Part shown: positions 8,588 to 17,127 of the stretch, in pieces
Layout: every line of letters begins with the position of its first letter
Numbering within the stretch: position 1 is the stretch's first letter
DNA from: Salinilacihabitans rarus
GTDB taxonomy: Archaea; Halobacteriota; Halobacteria; Halobacteriales; Natrialbaceae
Assembly (NCBI RefSeq): GCF_024296665.1
Contig: NZ_CP100762.1
Span: forward strand, 1,798,001 to 1,862,000
DNA length: 64,000 bases
Direction of reading: 5' to 3'
Notes under the pieces: model-generated
What the model was told of the DNA's origin: nothing
The model's database searches: none
Seen by the model: the letters and a program-made list of their open reading frames with translations, nothing else
Made by a program: the position numbers and the translations under genes

Positions 8588-9063
8588 TCGGCGTCCTCGC
8601 GCCCGCCTTCCGAGGCCGACCCGATTTCCGAGAGCGTCTCCCGCACCCGGTCCCAGTGGCTCCCCCGCCAGAAACACTGCCCGCAGTCGCGACACCGCCA
8701 GACCGGCTCCTCGGCCGGATCCGGCGCGTACTCGGGGGTCGGCTCCGTGCGGTCGACGCGCGCCAGCGGACCGTTGCAGGCCCCGCAGAACCGTGGCTCG
8801 TCGGCGAGCGAGAGCGGGACGCCGGCGTCCGCGAGCGCCGCCAGTTGCGACTCGATGGCACGCGAGTCGAGCAGGATCGCCGCGTCGGCGCGGCCGGCGA
8901 GTTCGACGTCGCGGCTGACGACGGTCCGCCCTTCGGCCGCGGCGACGGCGAGGACGTCGTCGTCGGCCTCCAGATCGCGGTCACCCGCGTAGAGGGTGTC
9001 GTGGCCGCACATCCGCAGGTAGGGCACGAGGCGGCCGCACATGACGTCGACGAGCAGGCGCAT
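8581..9063 (-). CDS. Mut7-C (DUF82) RNase-domain protein with zinc ribbon
   Basis: A 160-residue protein. The N-terminal half has PIN-like features (LLVDVMCGRL, then RTVVSRDVELA), and the C-terminal half has a zinc ribbon with CGAC and CRDC pairs. This is the Mut7-C architecture, thought to be a ribonuclease by its PIN-like fold. It is just downstream of polX on the same strand (3 bp gap), suggesting co-transcription and possibly a nucleic-acid processing role. Confidence 0.85.
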   Translation of the reverse strand: MRLLVDVMCGRLVPYLRMCGHDTLYAGDRDLEADDDVLAVAAAEGRTVVSRDVELAGRADAAILLDSRAIESQLAALADAGVPLSLADEPRFCGACNGPLARVDRTEPTPEYAPDPAEEPVWRCRDCGQCFWRGSHWDRVRETLSEIGSASEGGREDADQ

Positions 9064-9066
9064 GAG

Positions 9067-10818
9067 TCAGTGCAGGAACGCCCGCAACTCCGCGAGCGGC
9101 CACGCGTTGATCACGTCCGCGGGTTCGGCCCAGCCGCGGCGGGCGGTGTGGACGCCCCACCGCATGTACTCGAGGGTGGCGGGCCGGTGGGCGTCGGTGT
9201 CGACCGCGATCGTCGCGCCCTCGTCGATCGCGGCCTGGACGGCGCTGCCCCACAGGTCGAGCCGGCGGGGGTTGCCGTTGACTTCGAGGGCGGTGTCGTG
9301 TTCGGCGGCGGCGCGGCCGAGTGCGGCGGCGTCGATCGACAGCCCCTCGCGCTGGTTGAGCAGCCGGCCGCTCGGGTGGCCGAGCACGTCGACCGCCGGG
9401 TTCTCGATCGCCCGCAGGAGTCGCTCCATCGCCGTCTCGGAGTCCTGGCTGAGGCCGCTGTGAGGCGAGGCGACGATCAGGTCGAGCGCCTCGATCACCG
9501 CCTCGGAGAGGCCGATCTCGCCGTCGGCGTCGACGTTGGCCTCGATCCCCGCAAGCACCTCGACGTCCGCCGCGGCGTCGACCTCGCGGATCGCCTCGAC
9601 CTGCTCCGCGATCTCGGGCTCCGAGAGGCCGACGTCGGCGACGACCCCCGCCCCCTCGGCGTGGTCGGCGATGCAGTAGTACTCGTAGCCGCGCTCCTCG
9701 GCGGCGGCGACCATCTCGTCGATCGAGTTGTTGCCGTCGGACCACTCGGTGTGGGTGTGGAGGTCGCCCCGGACGTCGTCGCGGGTGACGAGATCCGGGA
9801 GGTCGCCGCGCTCGGCGGCGTCGATCTCGCCGCGGTCCTCGCGGATCTCGGGCGGGATCCACGGCAGGCCGAGCGCCTCGTACATCCCCGCCTCGGTCTC
9901 GCCGGCGACCCGGTCGCCGACGCGCTGGTCGGCATCGGGGTCGTCGACCTCGCTCACGTCGAACGCGCCGTACTCGTTGAGCTTCAGCCCGCGGTCGATC
10001 GCGTAGTTGCGCAGGCGGACGTTGTGGTCCTTGCTCCCCGTGAAGTACTGCAGGGCGGAGCCGAACTCCGCGGGCGCGACGACGCGCAGGTCGACGCGCA
10101 CCTCGCCGACGCGGACGCTGGCCTTCGCGGGGCCGGACTCGATCTCGTCGTCGACCGACTCCCAGCCGACGAACGCCTCGACGACAGCCTCGGGTGACTC
10201 CGTCGAGGCGAGCACGTCGACGTCGCCGATGGTCTCGCGCCAGCGCCGGATCGAGCCGCCGACCTCACAGCGGTCGACGGCCCCGACGGACTCCAGAAAC
10301 GCCAGCACGTCGTCGGCCAGCGGCCGGGCCTCGCCCAGCAACTGGCGCTGGCCGACCTGCCGGGCGAACTCGAGGTTCTCGAGGATGTTTTGCTCGGTCT
10401 TCGGCCCGAACCCCGTGACCTCGCGGATCTCGCCCGCTTCGGCCGCCGCTTCGAGGTCGTCGAGCGTCCGGACGCCGAGTTCGCGGTAGAGGGTCCCGAC
10501 GGTCTTCGGGCCGACGCCCTCGACGCGGGTGAGGTCGGCCATCTCGACCGGCAACTCCGCGCGGAGTTCCTCGAGTTCCTCGATCTCGCCGGTCTCGACG
10601 TACTCGATTATCTTCGCGGAGATGGCGTCGCCGACGCCCTCGATCTCCTCGATCGCCCCCTCGTCGCCGGCCTCGACGAGGTCGGCGATCGGCGCCGGGT
10701 GCGCGCCGATGGCGTCGGCCGCCCGGCGGTACGCCCGGGGCTTGTACTCGACGTCGTTGGCTTCGAGCAGGTCGGCGAACTCCTCGAAGCGGGCGGCGAG
10801 TTCGGCGTTTGTCGTCAT
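9067..10818 (-). CDS. polX: DNA polymerase X family protein with PHP exonuclease domain
   Basis: This 583-residue protein has the bacterial/archaeal PolX architecture. It runs: an N-terminal HhH region (IEGVGDAISAKI and VEGVGPKTVG, about residues 45-110), a nucleotidyltransferase core with GSIRR and GDVDVL (about 185-205), and a C-terminal PHP domain beginning DLHTHTEWSDG at about 351 with later HAEG, SPHS and DTDAHR motifs. PolX fills short gaps in base-excision repair; the PHP domain supplies 3'-5' exonuclease or AP-endonuclease activity. It lies 2 bp downstream of the DUF5788 gene, and the Mut7-C gene follows. Confidence 0.95.
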   Translation of the reverse strand: MTTNAELAARFEEFADLLEANDVEYKPRAYRRAADAIGAHPAPIADLVEAGDEGAIEEIEGVGDAISAKIIEYVETGEIEELEELRAELPVEMADLTRVEGVGPKTVGTLYRELGVRTLDDLEAAAEAGEIREVTGFGPKTEQNILENLEFARQVGQRQLLGEARPLADDVLAFLESVGAVDRCEVGGSIRRWRETIGDVDVLASTESPEAVVEAFVGWESVDDEIESGPAKASVRVGEVRVDLRVVAPAEFGSALQYFTGSKDHNVRLRNYAIDRGLKLNEYGAFDVSEVDDPDADQRVGDRVAGETEAGMYEALGLPWIPPEIREDRGEIDAAERGDLPDLVTRDDVRGDLHTHTEWSDGNNSIDEMVAAAEERGYEYYCIADHAEGAGVVADVGLSEPEIAEQVEAIREVDAAADVEVLAGIEANVDADGEIGLSEAVIEALDLIVASPHSGLSQDSETAMERLLRAIENPAVDVLGHPSGRLLNQREGLSIDAAALGRAAAEHDTALEVNGNPRRLDLWGSAVQAAIDEGATIAVDTDAHRPATLEYMRWGVHTARRGWAEPADVINAWPLAELRAFLH

Positions 10819-10820
10819 CG

Positions 10821-11261
10821 CTACCGCCCCCGCCGCGTCGCGGCCTCGTCCTCGTGGCCGAGTGCCTTCTTCAGGAACGACATCCACCGCTTCTGGTCGG
10901 CGGTCCGCTGGGCCCGCTCCTCGCGTTCCAGATCCGTCGGGCCGAGGCTCTCTAAGGCGTTCAGCGCCCGGTCGATGCCGACGACGCTGCTGGCGAGTCG
11001 CTCGCCCTCCTCGCGGCTGACGTCGCCCGCCTCGATCCGCTGGACCCGCTGGAGGCGCTCGCGTCGCAGGTTCCGCTTCGCCCGCTCGACGCGCTCGCGC
11101 TCGCCGGGCGGTACCGTCTCGCGGCGCTTGATCTCGAAGACGAACTCCCGGAGGTCGATCTCCTCGCCTTGCACCTCGATCCGGTCCGGGATGTCCGCGC
11201 CGACGGTCGCGCCCTCGCGTTCGACGCGTTCGAGCAGCTGTTTGCGCTCGTACTCTTTCAC
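10821..11261 (-). CDS. DUF5788-type haloarchaeal protein
   Basis: A 146-residue, highly charged, mostly helical protein starting at GTG 11261 (VKEYERKQLLERVEREG). It contains a segment IEVQGEEIDLREFVFEIKRRE and a long basic helix rich in RRE repeats. It is the first gene of the polX cluster on the minus strand, 2 bp before polX, and faces the divergent rhomboid gene. Function is unknown; the linkage suggests nucleic-acid metabolism. Confidence 0.75.
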   Translation of the reverse strand: MKEYERKQLLERVEREGATVGADIPDRIEVQGEEIDLREFVFEIKRRETVPPGERERVERAKRNLRRERLQRVQRIEAGDVSREEGERLASSVVGIDRALNALESLGPTDLEREERAQRTADQKRWMSFLKKALGHEDEAATRRGR

Positions 11262-11363
11262 ACCCCCGAATCCGCGTCGAAGGGGCAAAAAACGTCGGTC
11301 GCTCCCGGAAACGGAGGATCGAAACCCCAAACCCCTTGGCAACTGGCCACTTATCCCGGGGCA

Positions 11364-12290
11364 ATGGCAACGTGCGACGTGTGTGGGAAGCAAGAGAGCA
11401 TGCCCTACAACTGTCGACACTGCGGGGGGACCTACTGCGCCGAGCACCGGCTCCCGGAGAACCACGACTGCTCGGGGCTGGAAAACTGGAACGACCCCGG
11501 CGGGGTCTTCGACAGCGGCTTCGACGACAGCGTGAACGCCGGCTCCTCGCGGGCCTCCGGCGTTCGCTCGAAGCTCGCCTCGCTGACCGGGACCGGCGGC
11601 CCGCTCGCGTACTTCCGCGGGAACATGACCTACACGTTCCTCGCGCTGATGTGGCTGACGTTTCTCGCACAGTTTATCGTTAGCGCCGCCTTCGGTGCCG
11701 AAGCGTTTCAGACCCTCTTCATCCTGCGGCCCTACTATCCGGAGTACGTCTGGACGTGGTTCACGTCGATCTTCGCCCACGGCAGCCTCATGCACATCGT
11801 CGGTAACAGTATCGTAATCTTCTTCTTCGGGCCGCTCGTCGAGCGCTACGTCGGCTCGCGGAACTTCGCGATCCTCTTTCTCGTCAGCGGTGCACTCGCC
11901 GGTCTCGGACAGATCACGATCCAGATACTGGAACCCGGGGCGGTTACGCCGCTCACACCGGGCGTCCTCGGTGCCAGCGGCGCCGCGCTCGCGATCATGG
12001 GCGTCCTGACGGTGCTGAACCCCAACCTGAAGGTGTACCTCTACTTCATCCTCCCGATCCCGATCTGGGTGCTCACCGGCGGCTACGCCGTCTTCAGCGT
12101 CTTCTTCCTCGCAACCGGCGGTGGCGGCCCGATCGCCCACGCGGCACACCTCGTCGGCCTCCTGATCGGCCTCGGCTACGGCGAGTACGTCAAGCGCACC
12201 CGGAACGTCCGGGCGCCGAACCAGTTCCAGCTCGGCGGCGGCCCCGGCGGGCCGGGCGGTCCCGGCGGTCCCGGCCGTCGCCGGTTCTGA
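11364..12290 (+). CDS. Rhomboid-family intramembrane protease with AN1-like zinc finger
   Basis: A 308-residue protein. The N terminus is an AN1-type zinc finger (CDVCGKQES, CRHC, CAEHRLPENHDC, residues 4-36). A linker follows, then about six membrane helices carrying the rhomboid signature: a WTWFTSIFAHGSLMHIVGN segment, catalytic serine in GASGAALA (about residue 203) and catalytic histidine in AHAAHLVGLLIGL. The C-terminal tail is glycine/proline-rich (GGPGGPGGPGGPG). Rhomboids cleave substrates within the membrane. Its stop shares one base with the next ATG (endonuclease V). The start follows a TATA-like ttatccc only weakly. Confidence 0.92.
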   Translation: MATCDVCGKQESMPYNCRHCGGTYCAEHRLPENHDCSGLENWNDPGGVFDSGFDDSVNAGSSRASGVRSKLASLTGTGGPLAYFRGNMTYTFLALMWLTFLAQFIVSAAFGAEAFQTLFILRPYYPEYVWTWFTSIFAHGSLMHIVGNSIVIFFFGPLVERYVGSRNFAILFLVSGALAGLGQITIQILEPGAVTPLTPGVLGASGAALAIMGVLTVLNPNLKVYLYFILPIPIWVLTGGYAVFSVFFLATGGGGPIAHAAHLVGLLIGLGYGEYVKRTRNVRAPNQFQLGGGPGGPGGPGGPGRRRF

Positions 12291-13072
12291 TGGCCGCCGA
12301 TCCCCGTCCCGACCTCGCGCCCGACCCCGCGCTCTCGCGCGAGGAGATGGAGGCCCTCCAGCGCGAGATCGCCCGCGCGGCCGCCTTCGAGGACGACTTC
12401 GCGTTCGACCCCGGGGCGCTCTCGAACCCGCTCGCCGCGACCGCGAACGAGGAGGCGGCGCCGATCGTCGCGGGCGTCGACCAGTCGTTCCTCCTCGACG
12501 AGGAGCGCGCCGTCAGCGCCGTCGTCGCCGTGCGGGGCGGCGAGGTGATCGAGCGCGTCCACGCGGTGACGCCGCTCGAAATTCCGTACGTCCCCGGCCT
12601 GCTCTCGTTCCGCGAGGGCCGGCCGATCCTCGACGCCGTCGAGGCGCTGTCGGTCGCCCCCGACCTGTTCCTGTTCGACGGCAGCGGCCGCATCCACTTC
12701 CGGCAGGCCGGCATCGCGACCCACATGGGCGTCGTCCTCGGCGTCCCGAGCGTCGGCGTCGCCAAGAGCCTCCTCTGTGGCCACCCCGCGGGCGAGACCG
12801 ACGGACTCGACGCCGGCGCCCGGGTGCCGATCGAGGCGAACGCGCGCGTCGACGCCCCCGACGGCACGCTGCTCGGCTACGCCGTCCAGACGAAGCAGTA
12901 CGACTCCCCGAACCGCCACGTCAACCCGCTGTACGTCAGCCCCGGCCACCGCGTCGGCCCGGAGACGGCCGCCGACGTCGCCCTCGCGCTCTCGTCGGGC
13001 TACAAGCTCCCCGAACCGATCCGGCTGGCCGACTCGTACGCGGACGAGGCGAAGCGTGAGCACGTCGATTGA
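12290..13072 (+). CDS. nfi: Endonuclease V (deoxyinosine 3' endonuclease)
   Basis: A 260-residue protein with endonuclease V motifs: AGVDQSF (metal aspartate), the YVPGLLSFREG segment with its glutamate, and LFDGSGRIHFRQAGIATHMGV with the second catalytic aspartate, followed by VPSVGVAKS. The enzyme nicks DNA one nucleotide 3' to deaminated adenine (inosine). It overlaps the rhomboid gene by one base, so they are likely co-transcribed. A helical N-terminal extension of about 55 residues precedes the core. Confidence 0.92.
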   Translation: MAADPRPDLAPDPALSREEMEALQREIARAAAFEDDFAFDPGALSNPLAATANEEAAPIVAGVDQSFLLDEERAVSAVVAVRGGEVIERVHAVTPLEIPYVPGLLSFREGRPILDAVEALSVAPDLFLFDGSGRIHFRQAGIATHMGVVLGVPSVGVAKSLLCGHPAGETDGLDAGARVPIEANARVDAPDGTLLGYAVQTKQYDSPNRHVNPLYVSPGHRVGPETAADVALALSSGYKLPEPIRLADSYADEAKREHVD

Positions 13073-13155
13073 GGCCACCGCCGGGTGCACCGGCCCGTTC
13101 CGAGCGGCGCGACGAACCGTCGGTACTTAGGTGTCGTCTCCCGAACCGGTCGGGT

Positions 13156-14136
13156 ATGACGAACGCAGCGGAAGCGGACGCCGACGAGGGCGGGTCGGAG
13201 TCCCGCGTCGGCGAGGACGCGGGGGAGGCGAGCGACGAACGCGTGCGACCGAACCGCCGGACCGCCGGCGAGGACCGGGAGGTCGTCGCCGGCGAGGCGC
13301 CCGACGACCGCTACACCCGCAAGAAGAGCGTGCTGATCACGGGCTGTTCCTCCGGGATCGGCCGCGCGACCGCCCGGGCGTTCCTCGAGGAGGACTGGCG
13401 GGTGTTCGCCACGGCGCGCGACCCCGAGGACGTCGCGGACCTCGCGGAGGCGGGCTGTGAGACGCTCGCGCTCGACGTCACGGACTCCGAGCAGGTCGCG
13501 CGGGCCGTCGAGACGGTCGTCGAGGACGGCGGCGCGATCGACTGTCTCGTCAACAACGCCGGCTACGCCCAGATGGGGCCACTGGAGGACGTCTCCACCG
13601 TCGACCTCCACCGGCAGTTCGACGTCAACGTCTACGGCCCCCACCGGCTGACCCGCGCCGCCCTGCCGCACATGCGCGCGCAGGGCGAGGGCCGGATCGT
13701 CACCGTCTCGAGCGTGCTCGGGCGCCTCTCGTTCGCCGCGACGGGCGCCTACTCGGGAACGAAACACGCCGTGGAGGCGATGAACGACGCCCTCCGCGCG
13801 GAGGTCGAGGAGTTCGGGATCGACGTCGTGTTGATCGAACCCGGCAGCGTGAAGACGAACTTCGTCGACCGCGTCGACGAGGAACTCCCCGAGAACCGGA
13901 CGCCAGCCTACGAGTCGCTGTACGAGATCGTCGAGGACGCGGGACTCGTCGGCGGCGACGGCCCGCTCGCGGTCGACCCCGAGGACGTCGCCGCGGCGAT
14001 TCTCCACGCCGGCACCTGCCCGGAGCCGCCGGCGCGGTACCCCGTCGGCCCGATGGCCCGGTACGGGACGTACGCCCGGTTCCTCCCCGACCGCGTGCGC
14101 GACGCCGCCTACGGCCTCGTTCGCAAACTCGTCTGA
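13156..14136 (+). CDS. SDR-family oxidoreductase
   Basis: A 326-residue classical short-chain dehydrogenase. It shows the nucleotide-binding TGCSSGIG motif (about residues 62-69), NNAG and the catalytic YSGTK (Y-x3-K, about 199-203), followed by PGSVKTNF. The substrate is unknown; relatives act on retinol-like or other alcohols. An unusual acidic 55-residue N-terminal extension precedes the Rossmann fold; I kept ATG 13156 because no better in-frame start is seen. Glycerate kinase follows 3 bp downstream, so the two are probably co-transcribed. Confidence 0.88.
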   Translation: MTNAAEADADEGGSESRVGEDAGEASDERVRPNRRTAGEDREVVAGEAPDDRYTRKKSVLITGCSSGIGRATARAFLEEDWRVFATARDPEDVADLAEAGCETLALDVTDSEQVARAVETVVEDGGAIDCLVNNAGYAQMGPLEDVSTVDLHRQFDVNVYGPHRLTRAALPHMRAQGEGRIVTVSSVLGRLSFAATGAYSGTKHAVEAMNDALRAEVEEFGIDVVLIEPGSVKTNFVDRVDEELPENRTPAYESLYEIVEDAGLVGGDGPLAVDPEDVAAAILHAGTCPEPPARYPVGPMARYGTYARFLPDRVRDAAYGLVRKLV

Positions 14137-14139
14137 ACC

Positions 14140-15483
14140 GTGACCGTGTTCGACGACCGCGACGACCTCGCGGGGACGCCCGCCCGCGAGACCGCGCTCG
14201 CCTGCCTCGAAGCGGGGATCCGTGCGGCCCTGCCCGAGCGCGTCGTCGCCGAGGCGGTCTCGGTCGAGGGCGACGCGCTGTACCTCCTCGACGCCGAGTA
14301 CGACCTCTCACGTTACGACCGGGTCGTCGTCTGCGGCGGCGGGAAGGCCGCCGGCGGCCTCGCGCGGGCGCTCGAATCGACCCTCGGCGACCGGATCGAC
14401 GGGGGCGTCGTCGTCTCGACCGATGGCGCGGAGACCGACCGGGTCGACGTCCGCGCGGGCGACCACCCGACGCCGAGCGAGCGCAACGTCGCGGCGACCG
14501 CCGACGTCCTCGCTCTCGCCCGCGAGGCCGACGAGCGAACCCTCCTGCTCGCCGCGATCACCGGCGGCGCGAGCGCGCTGCTGTGCGCGCCGGCCGACGG
14601 CCTCTCGCTCGCGGCCCTGCGGGAGACGACCGACGCGCTGCTCGCCTCGGGGGCGTCGATCGACGAGGTAAACGCCGTCCGCAAGCACTGCTCGGCGATC
14701 AAGGGCGGTCGCCTCGCCCGCGCGGCGGCCCCGGCGACGGTCGCGGCGCTCGCGATCAGCGACGTCGTCGGCGACGACCCGGCCGTGATCGGTAGCGGAC
14801 CGACGGTTCCCGACCCATCGACGTTCGCCGACGCGCTGGCGGTCCTCGACCGGTACGACCTCGACGACGAGGTTCCCGCGCCCGTCCGGGAGCGCCTCGA
14901 ACGCGGCGCCGCGGGCGAAATCGCGGAGACGCCGACGGCGGAGGACGCCGCCGTCGCGGCCGCGGACTGGCACCTGCTGGCGAACGGCCGGACGGCGACC
15001 GACGCCGCCCGCGAGGTCGCCCGCGAGCGCGGCTACGGGACGCTCGTGCTCTCGGGTCGCCTCCGCGGCGAGGCCCGCGAGGTCGGGCGCGTCCACGCCG
15101 CCGTCGCCGAGGAGGCCCGGGCGACGGGCGACCCGGTCGAACCCCCGGCGGTCGTCTGCTCGGGCGGCGAGGTGACGGTCGCGGTCCGCGGCGACGGCGT
15201 CGGCGGCCCCAATCAGGAACTCGCGCTTGCGGCCGCCGCCGAGTTCGCCGACCGCGGGACCGACGCCGTGCTCGCGAGCGCCGACACCGACGGGATCGAC
15301 GGCCCGACCGACGCCTGCGGGGCGCTCGTCGACGGCGGGACGGTCGACGACCCGGACGCCGCGTGGCGGGCGCTCGCGGCGAACGACGCCGCCGGCTTCC
15401 TCGACGACGCGGACGCGCTCCTCCGGACGGGCTACACGGGGACGAACGTGAACGACCTGCGGGTGCTCGTGCTGGACGAGTAG
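14140..15483 (+). CDS. Glycerate 2-kinase (MOFRL family)
   Basis: This 447-residue protein starts at GTG and has the class-II glycerate kinase (GckA/TtuD) layout. The N-terminal domain has VVCGGGKAAGG, ITGGASALL and SAIKGGRLA. The C-terminal MOFRL domain has CSGGEVTV, GGPNQELALA and a terminal GYTGTNVNDLRV. It phosphorylates glycerate to 2-phosphoglycerate, feeding lower glycolysis. It follows the SDR gene by 3 bp, so the dehydrogenase could supply or remove a related metabolite. It converges on the ArsA-family gene. Confidence 0.9.
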   Translation: MTVFDDRDDLAGTPARETALACLEAGIRAALPERVVAEAVSVEGDALYLLDAEYDLSRYDRVVVCGGGKAAGGLARALESTLGDRIDGGVVVSTDGAETDRVDVRAGDHPTPSERNVAATADVLALAREADERTLLLAAITGGASALLCAPADGLSLAALRETTDALLASGASIDEVNAVRKHCSAIKGGRLARAAAPATVAALAISDVVGDDPAVIGSGPTVPDPSTFADALAVLDRYDLDDEVPAPVRERLERGAAGEIAETPTAEDAAVAAADWHLLANGRTATDAAREVARERGYGTLVLSGRLRGEAREVGRVHAAVAEEARATGDPVEPPAVVCSGGEVTVAVRGDGVGGPNQELALAAAAEFADRGTDAVLASADTDGIDGPTDACGALVDGGTVDDPDAAWRALAANDAAGFLDDADALLRTGYTGTNVNDLRVLVLDE

Positions 15484-15487
15484 GGGG

Positions 15488-16621
15488 TCAGCGCAGACAG
15501 GCCGCGACGACCGCGAGCATCTCCTCGCCGCGCACCTCGTCGGCGAACAGCGGCACCCGCTTGACGTCCGTGCCCCGGAAGAGGTCCTGGGCCCTCGCCA
15601 GGGCGCGCTGCTGGACGTCCCAGCGGCGCTGGCAGAACTCGCAGTCCTCGAGGTTCGGCTGGAGGAACTCGCCCGCGCCCTCGACGTCGTCGGTGACGTC
15701 CGCGAGCGGCTCCATCACCCGGTTGACGACGACCGTCCCGACGGGAATCTCGAACGTCCGGAGCTGATCGCGCAGGCGCTCGGACTCCAGGACGCTCATC
15801 TCCTCGGGGACCATCACGATCCGGAAGTCGGTCCGCTCGGGGTCACGCAGGGTGGCTCGCAGGCGCTCGACCCGCTCGCGCACGACCCGCAGGTCGTCTA
15901 GGTCGCCGGCGCTCCCCGGTGTGTCCTCGTCGCCGAACATCCCCTTGAGGCCGTCCATCATGCCGGAGATGCGCTGGCGGAACGTGATGATCCGCCCCAT
16001 CATCGTGTCCATGATCTCCGGAAGCTGGAGCAGGCGGAGGGTGTGGCCCGTCGGCGCGGTGTCGACGATCACGCGCTCGAAGCGGTCGTCGTCGAGGTAC
16101 TCGAGGAGGGTCTGCATCGCGACGGCCTCGTCGGAGCCGGGCATCGCGCCGCCGAACAGCGCGTCCATCGGCGACTCCTCGCCCAGCATCTCGCCGAGGC
16201 CGCCGAGGGCGTCCGGCCCCGCCGCGGCGAACGCCGCCTGCCCCTCTTCGAGGGCGGCGTCGGGGTCGATCTCGGCCGCGTAGAGGGGGACGTCCTCGCG
16301 AAGGCGCTCCGGACGGGCCGGCACGTCGGTCTCGAAGGTATCGGACAGCGAGTGGGCGGGATCGGTCGAGACGACGAGCGTCGACGTCCCGCGGCGGGCG
16401 CTGTCGAGGGCGGTCGCGGCCGCCATCGTCGTCTTGCCGACCCCGCCTTTCCCCCCGTAGAGGACGTACTCGGGGCCGTCGGCGGGCCCCTCCGACGGCT
16501 CGACGTCGATCGTCCGGCGCTCGCTCTCCGCGACGGCGTCCGTCGGCGTCACCTCGATAGTGTTGTCGTCCGCGTCGTCCTCCTCGGTCTCGTCGACCGG
16601 TTCGACGTCGAGTCCGCTCAT
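15488..16621 (-). CDS. ArsA/Get3-family ATPase
   Basis: A 377-residue soluble P-loop ATPase. A short acidic N-terminal tail precedes the deviant Walker A GGKGGVGKTT at residues 56-65. DPAHSLSDTF (switch I) and DTAPTGHTLR (switch II) follow, then methionine-rich helices (IMDTMMGRI, MMDGLKGMF) typical of the client-binding groove. A CEFC pair near the C terminus matches the zinc-bridging CxxC of Get3. The family targets tail-anchored proteins or energises arsenite export. No arsenite pump gene is adjacent, so I favour the Get3-like role. Confidence 0.9.
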   Translation of the reverse strand: MSGLDVEPVDETEEDDADDNTIEVTPTDAVAESERRTIDVEPSEGPADGPEYVLYGGKGGVGKTTMAAATALDSARRGTSTLVVSTDPAHSLSDTFETDVPARPERLREDVPLYAAEIDPDAALEEGQAAFAAAGPDALGGLGEMLGEESPMDALFGGAMPGSDEAVAMQTLLEYLDDDRFERVIVDTAPTGHTLRLLQLPEIMDTMMGRIITFRQRISGMMDGLKGMFGDEDTPGSAGDLDDLRVVRERVERLRATLRDPERTDFRIVMVPEEMSVLESERLRDQLRTFEIPVGTVVVNRVMEPLADVTDDVEGAGEFLQPNLEDCEFCQRRWDVQQRALARAQDLFRGTDVKRVPLFADEVRGEEMLAVVAACLR

Positions 16622-16746
16622 GGAGCCGAATAACCCGTCCGGACACGAGTATTCGTCGGTCGCGAGCGGCGGCGGCCGACGCCGCGCGTGAGCGTGACAC
16701 ACGGGTACCGAGTGTCCGTGGCGCGGCTCCCTGCGGTAGGTCGTTC

Positions 16747-17064
16747 TCACGCCGGTCCCGCGGCGTAGTGCAGCGCAATCGCGAGCGAGACGTAGGCGGC
16801 GACGAGCGCCGCGAGGCGGACCCCGAGGCGGTCGTCGAGGCGGATCGCCGCGGCGGCGCCGACGGCGAGGGCGACGAGGTTCGGCCACGCGGCCGCCGAC
16901 AGCGGGGGGAGGGCCGCGAGCGCCAGCGCGGCGAGAAGGCGGTCGACCGCCCCGGGGACGCTCGCGAGCGACCCGGTCAGGTAGACGGTCGCGCCGACGA
17001 CAGCGCCGAAGGTGAGCGCGACCGCTCCGACGACCGTCTCGGCGAGTTCCCGGATGGGCGACAC
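16747..17064 (-). CDS. Small membrane protein, haloarchaeal
   Basis: A 105-residue alanine- and leucine-rich protein with about four hydrophobic segments and almost no polar loops, so it should be an integral membrane protein. It begins MSPIRELAETVV. It stands alone between the ArsA-type ATPase and the aminotransferase, all on the minus strand. No family with known function is recognised. Confidence 0.65.
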   Translation of the reverse strand: MSPIRELAETVVGAVALTFGAVVGATVYLTGSLASVPGAVDRLLAALALAALPPLSAAAWPNLVALAVGAAAAIRLDDRLGVRLAALVAAYVSLAIALHYAAGPA

Positions 17065-17127
17065 GGCACAGCCGTGGGGGTCGATCGACTAAGCTATCGG
17101 CCTTCACGTGGCCGCGTTTGATGGCCG

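Noticed and set aside
8026-10197. A 723-codon plus-strand frame antisense to polX
   Set aside because: It is the complement of PolX coding sequence and has no recognisable motif.
15488-16621. Arsenite pump ATPase of an ars operon
   Set aside because: No arsB, acr3, arsR or arsC gene is adjacent; the CxxC and methionine-rich helices fit Get3 better.
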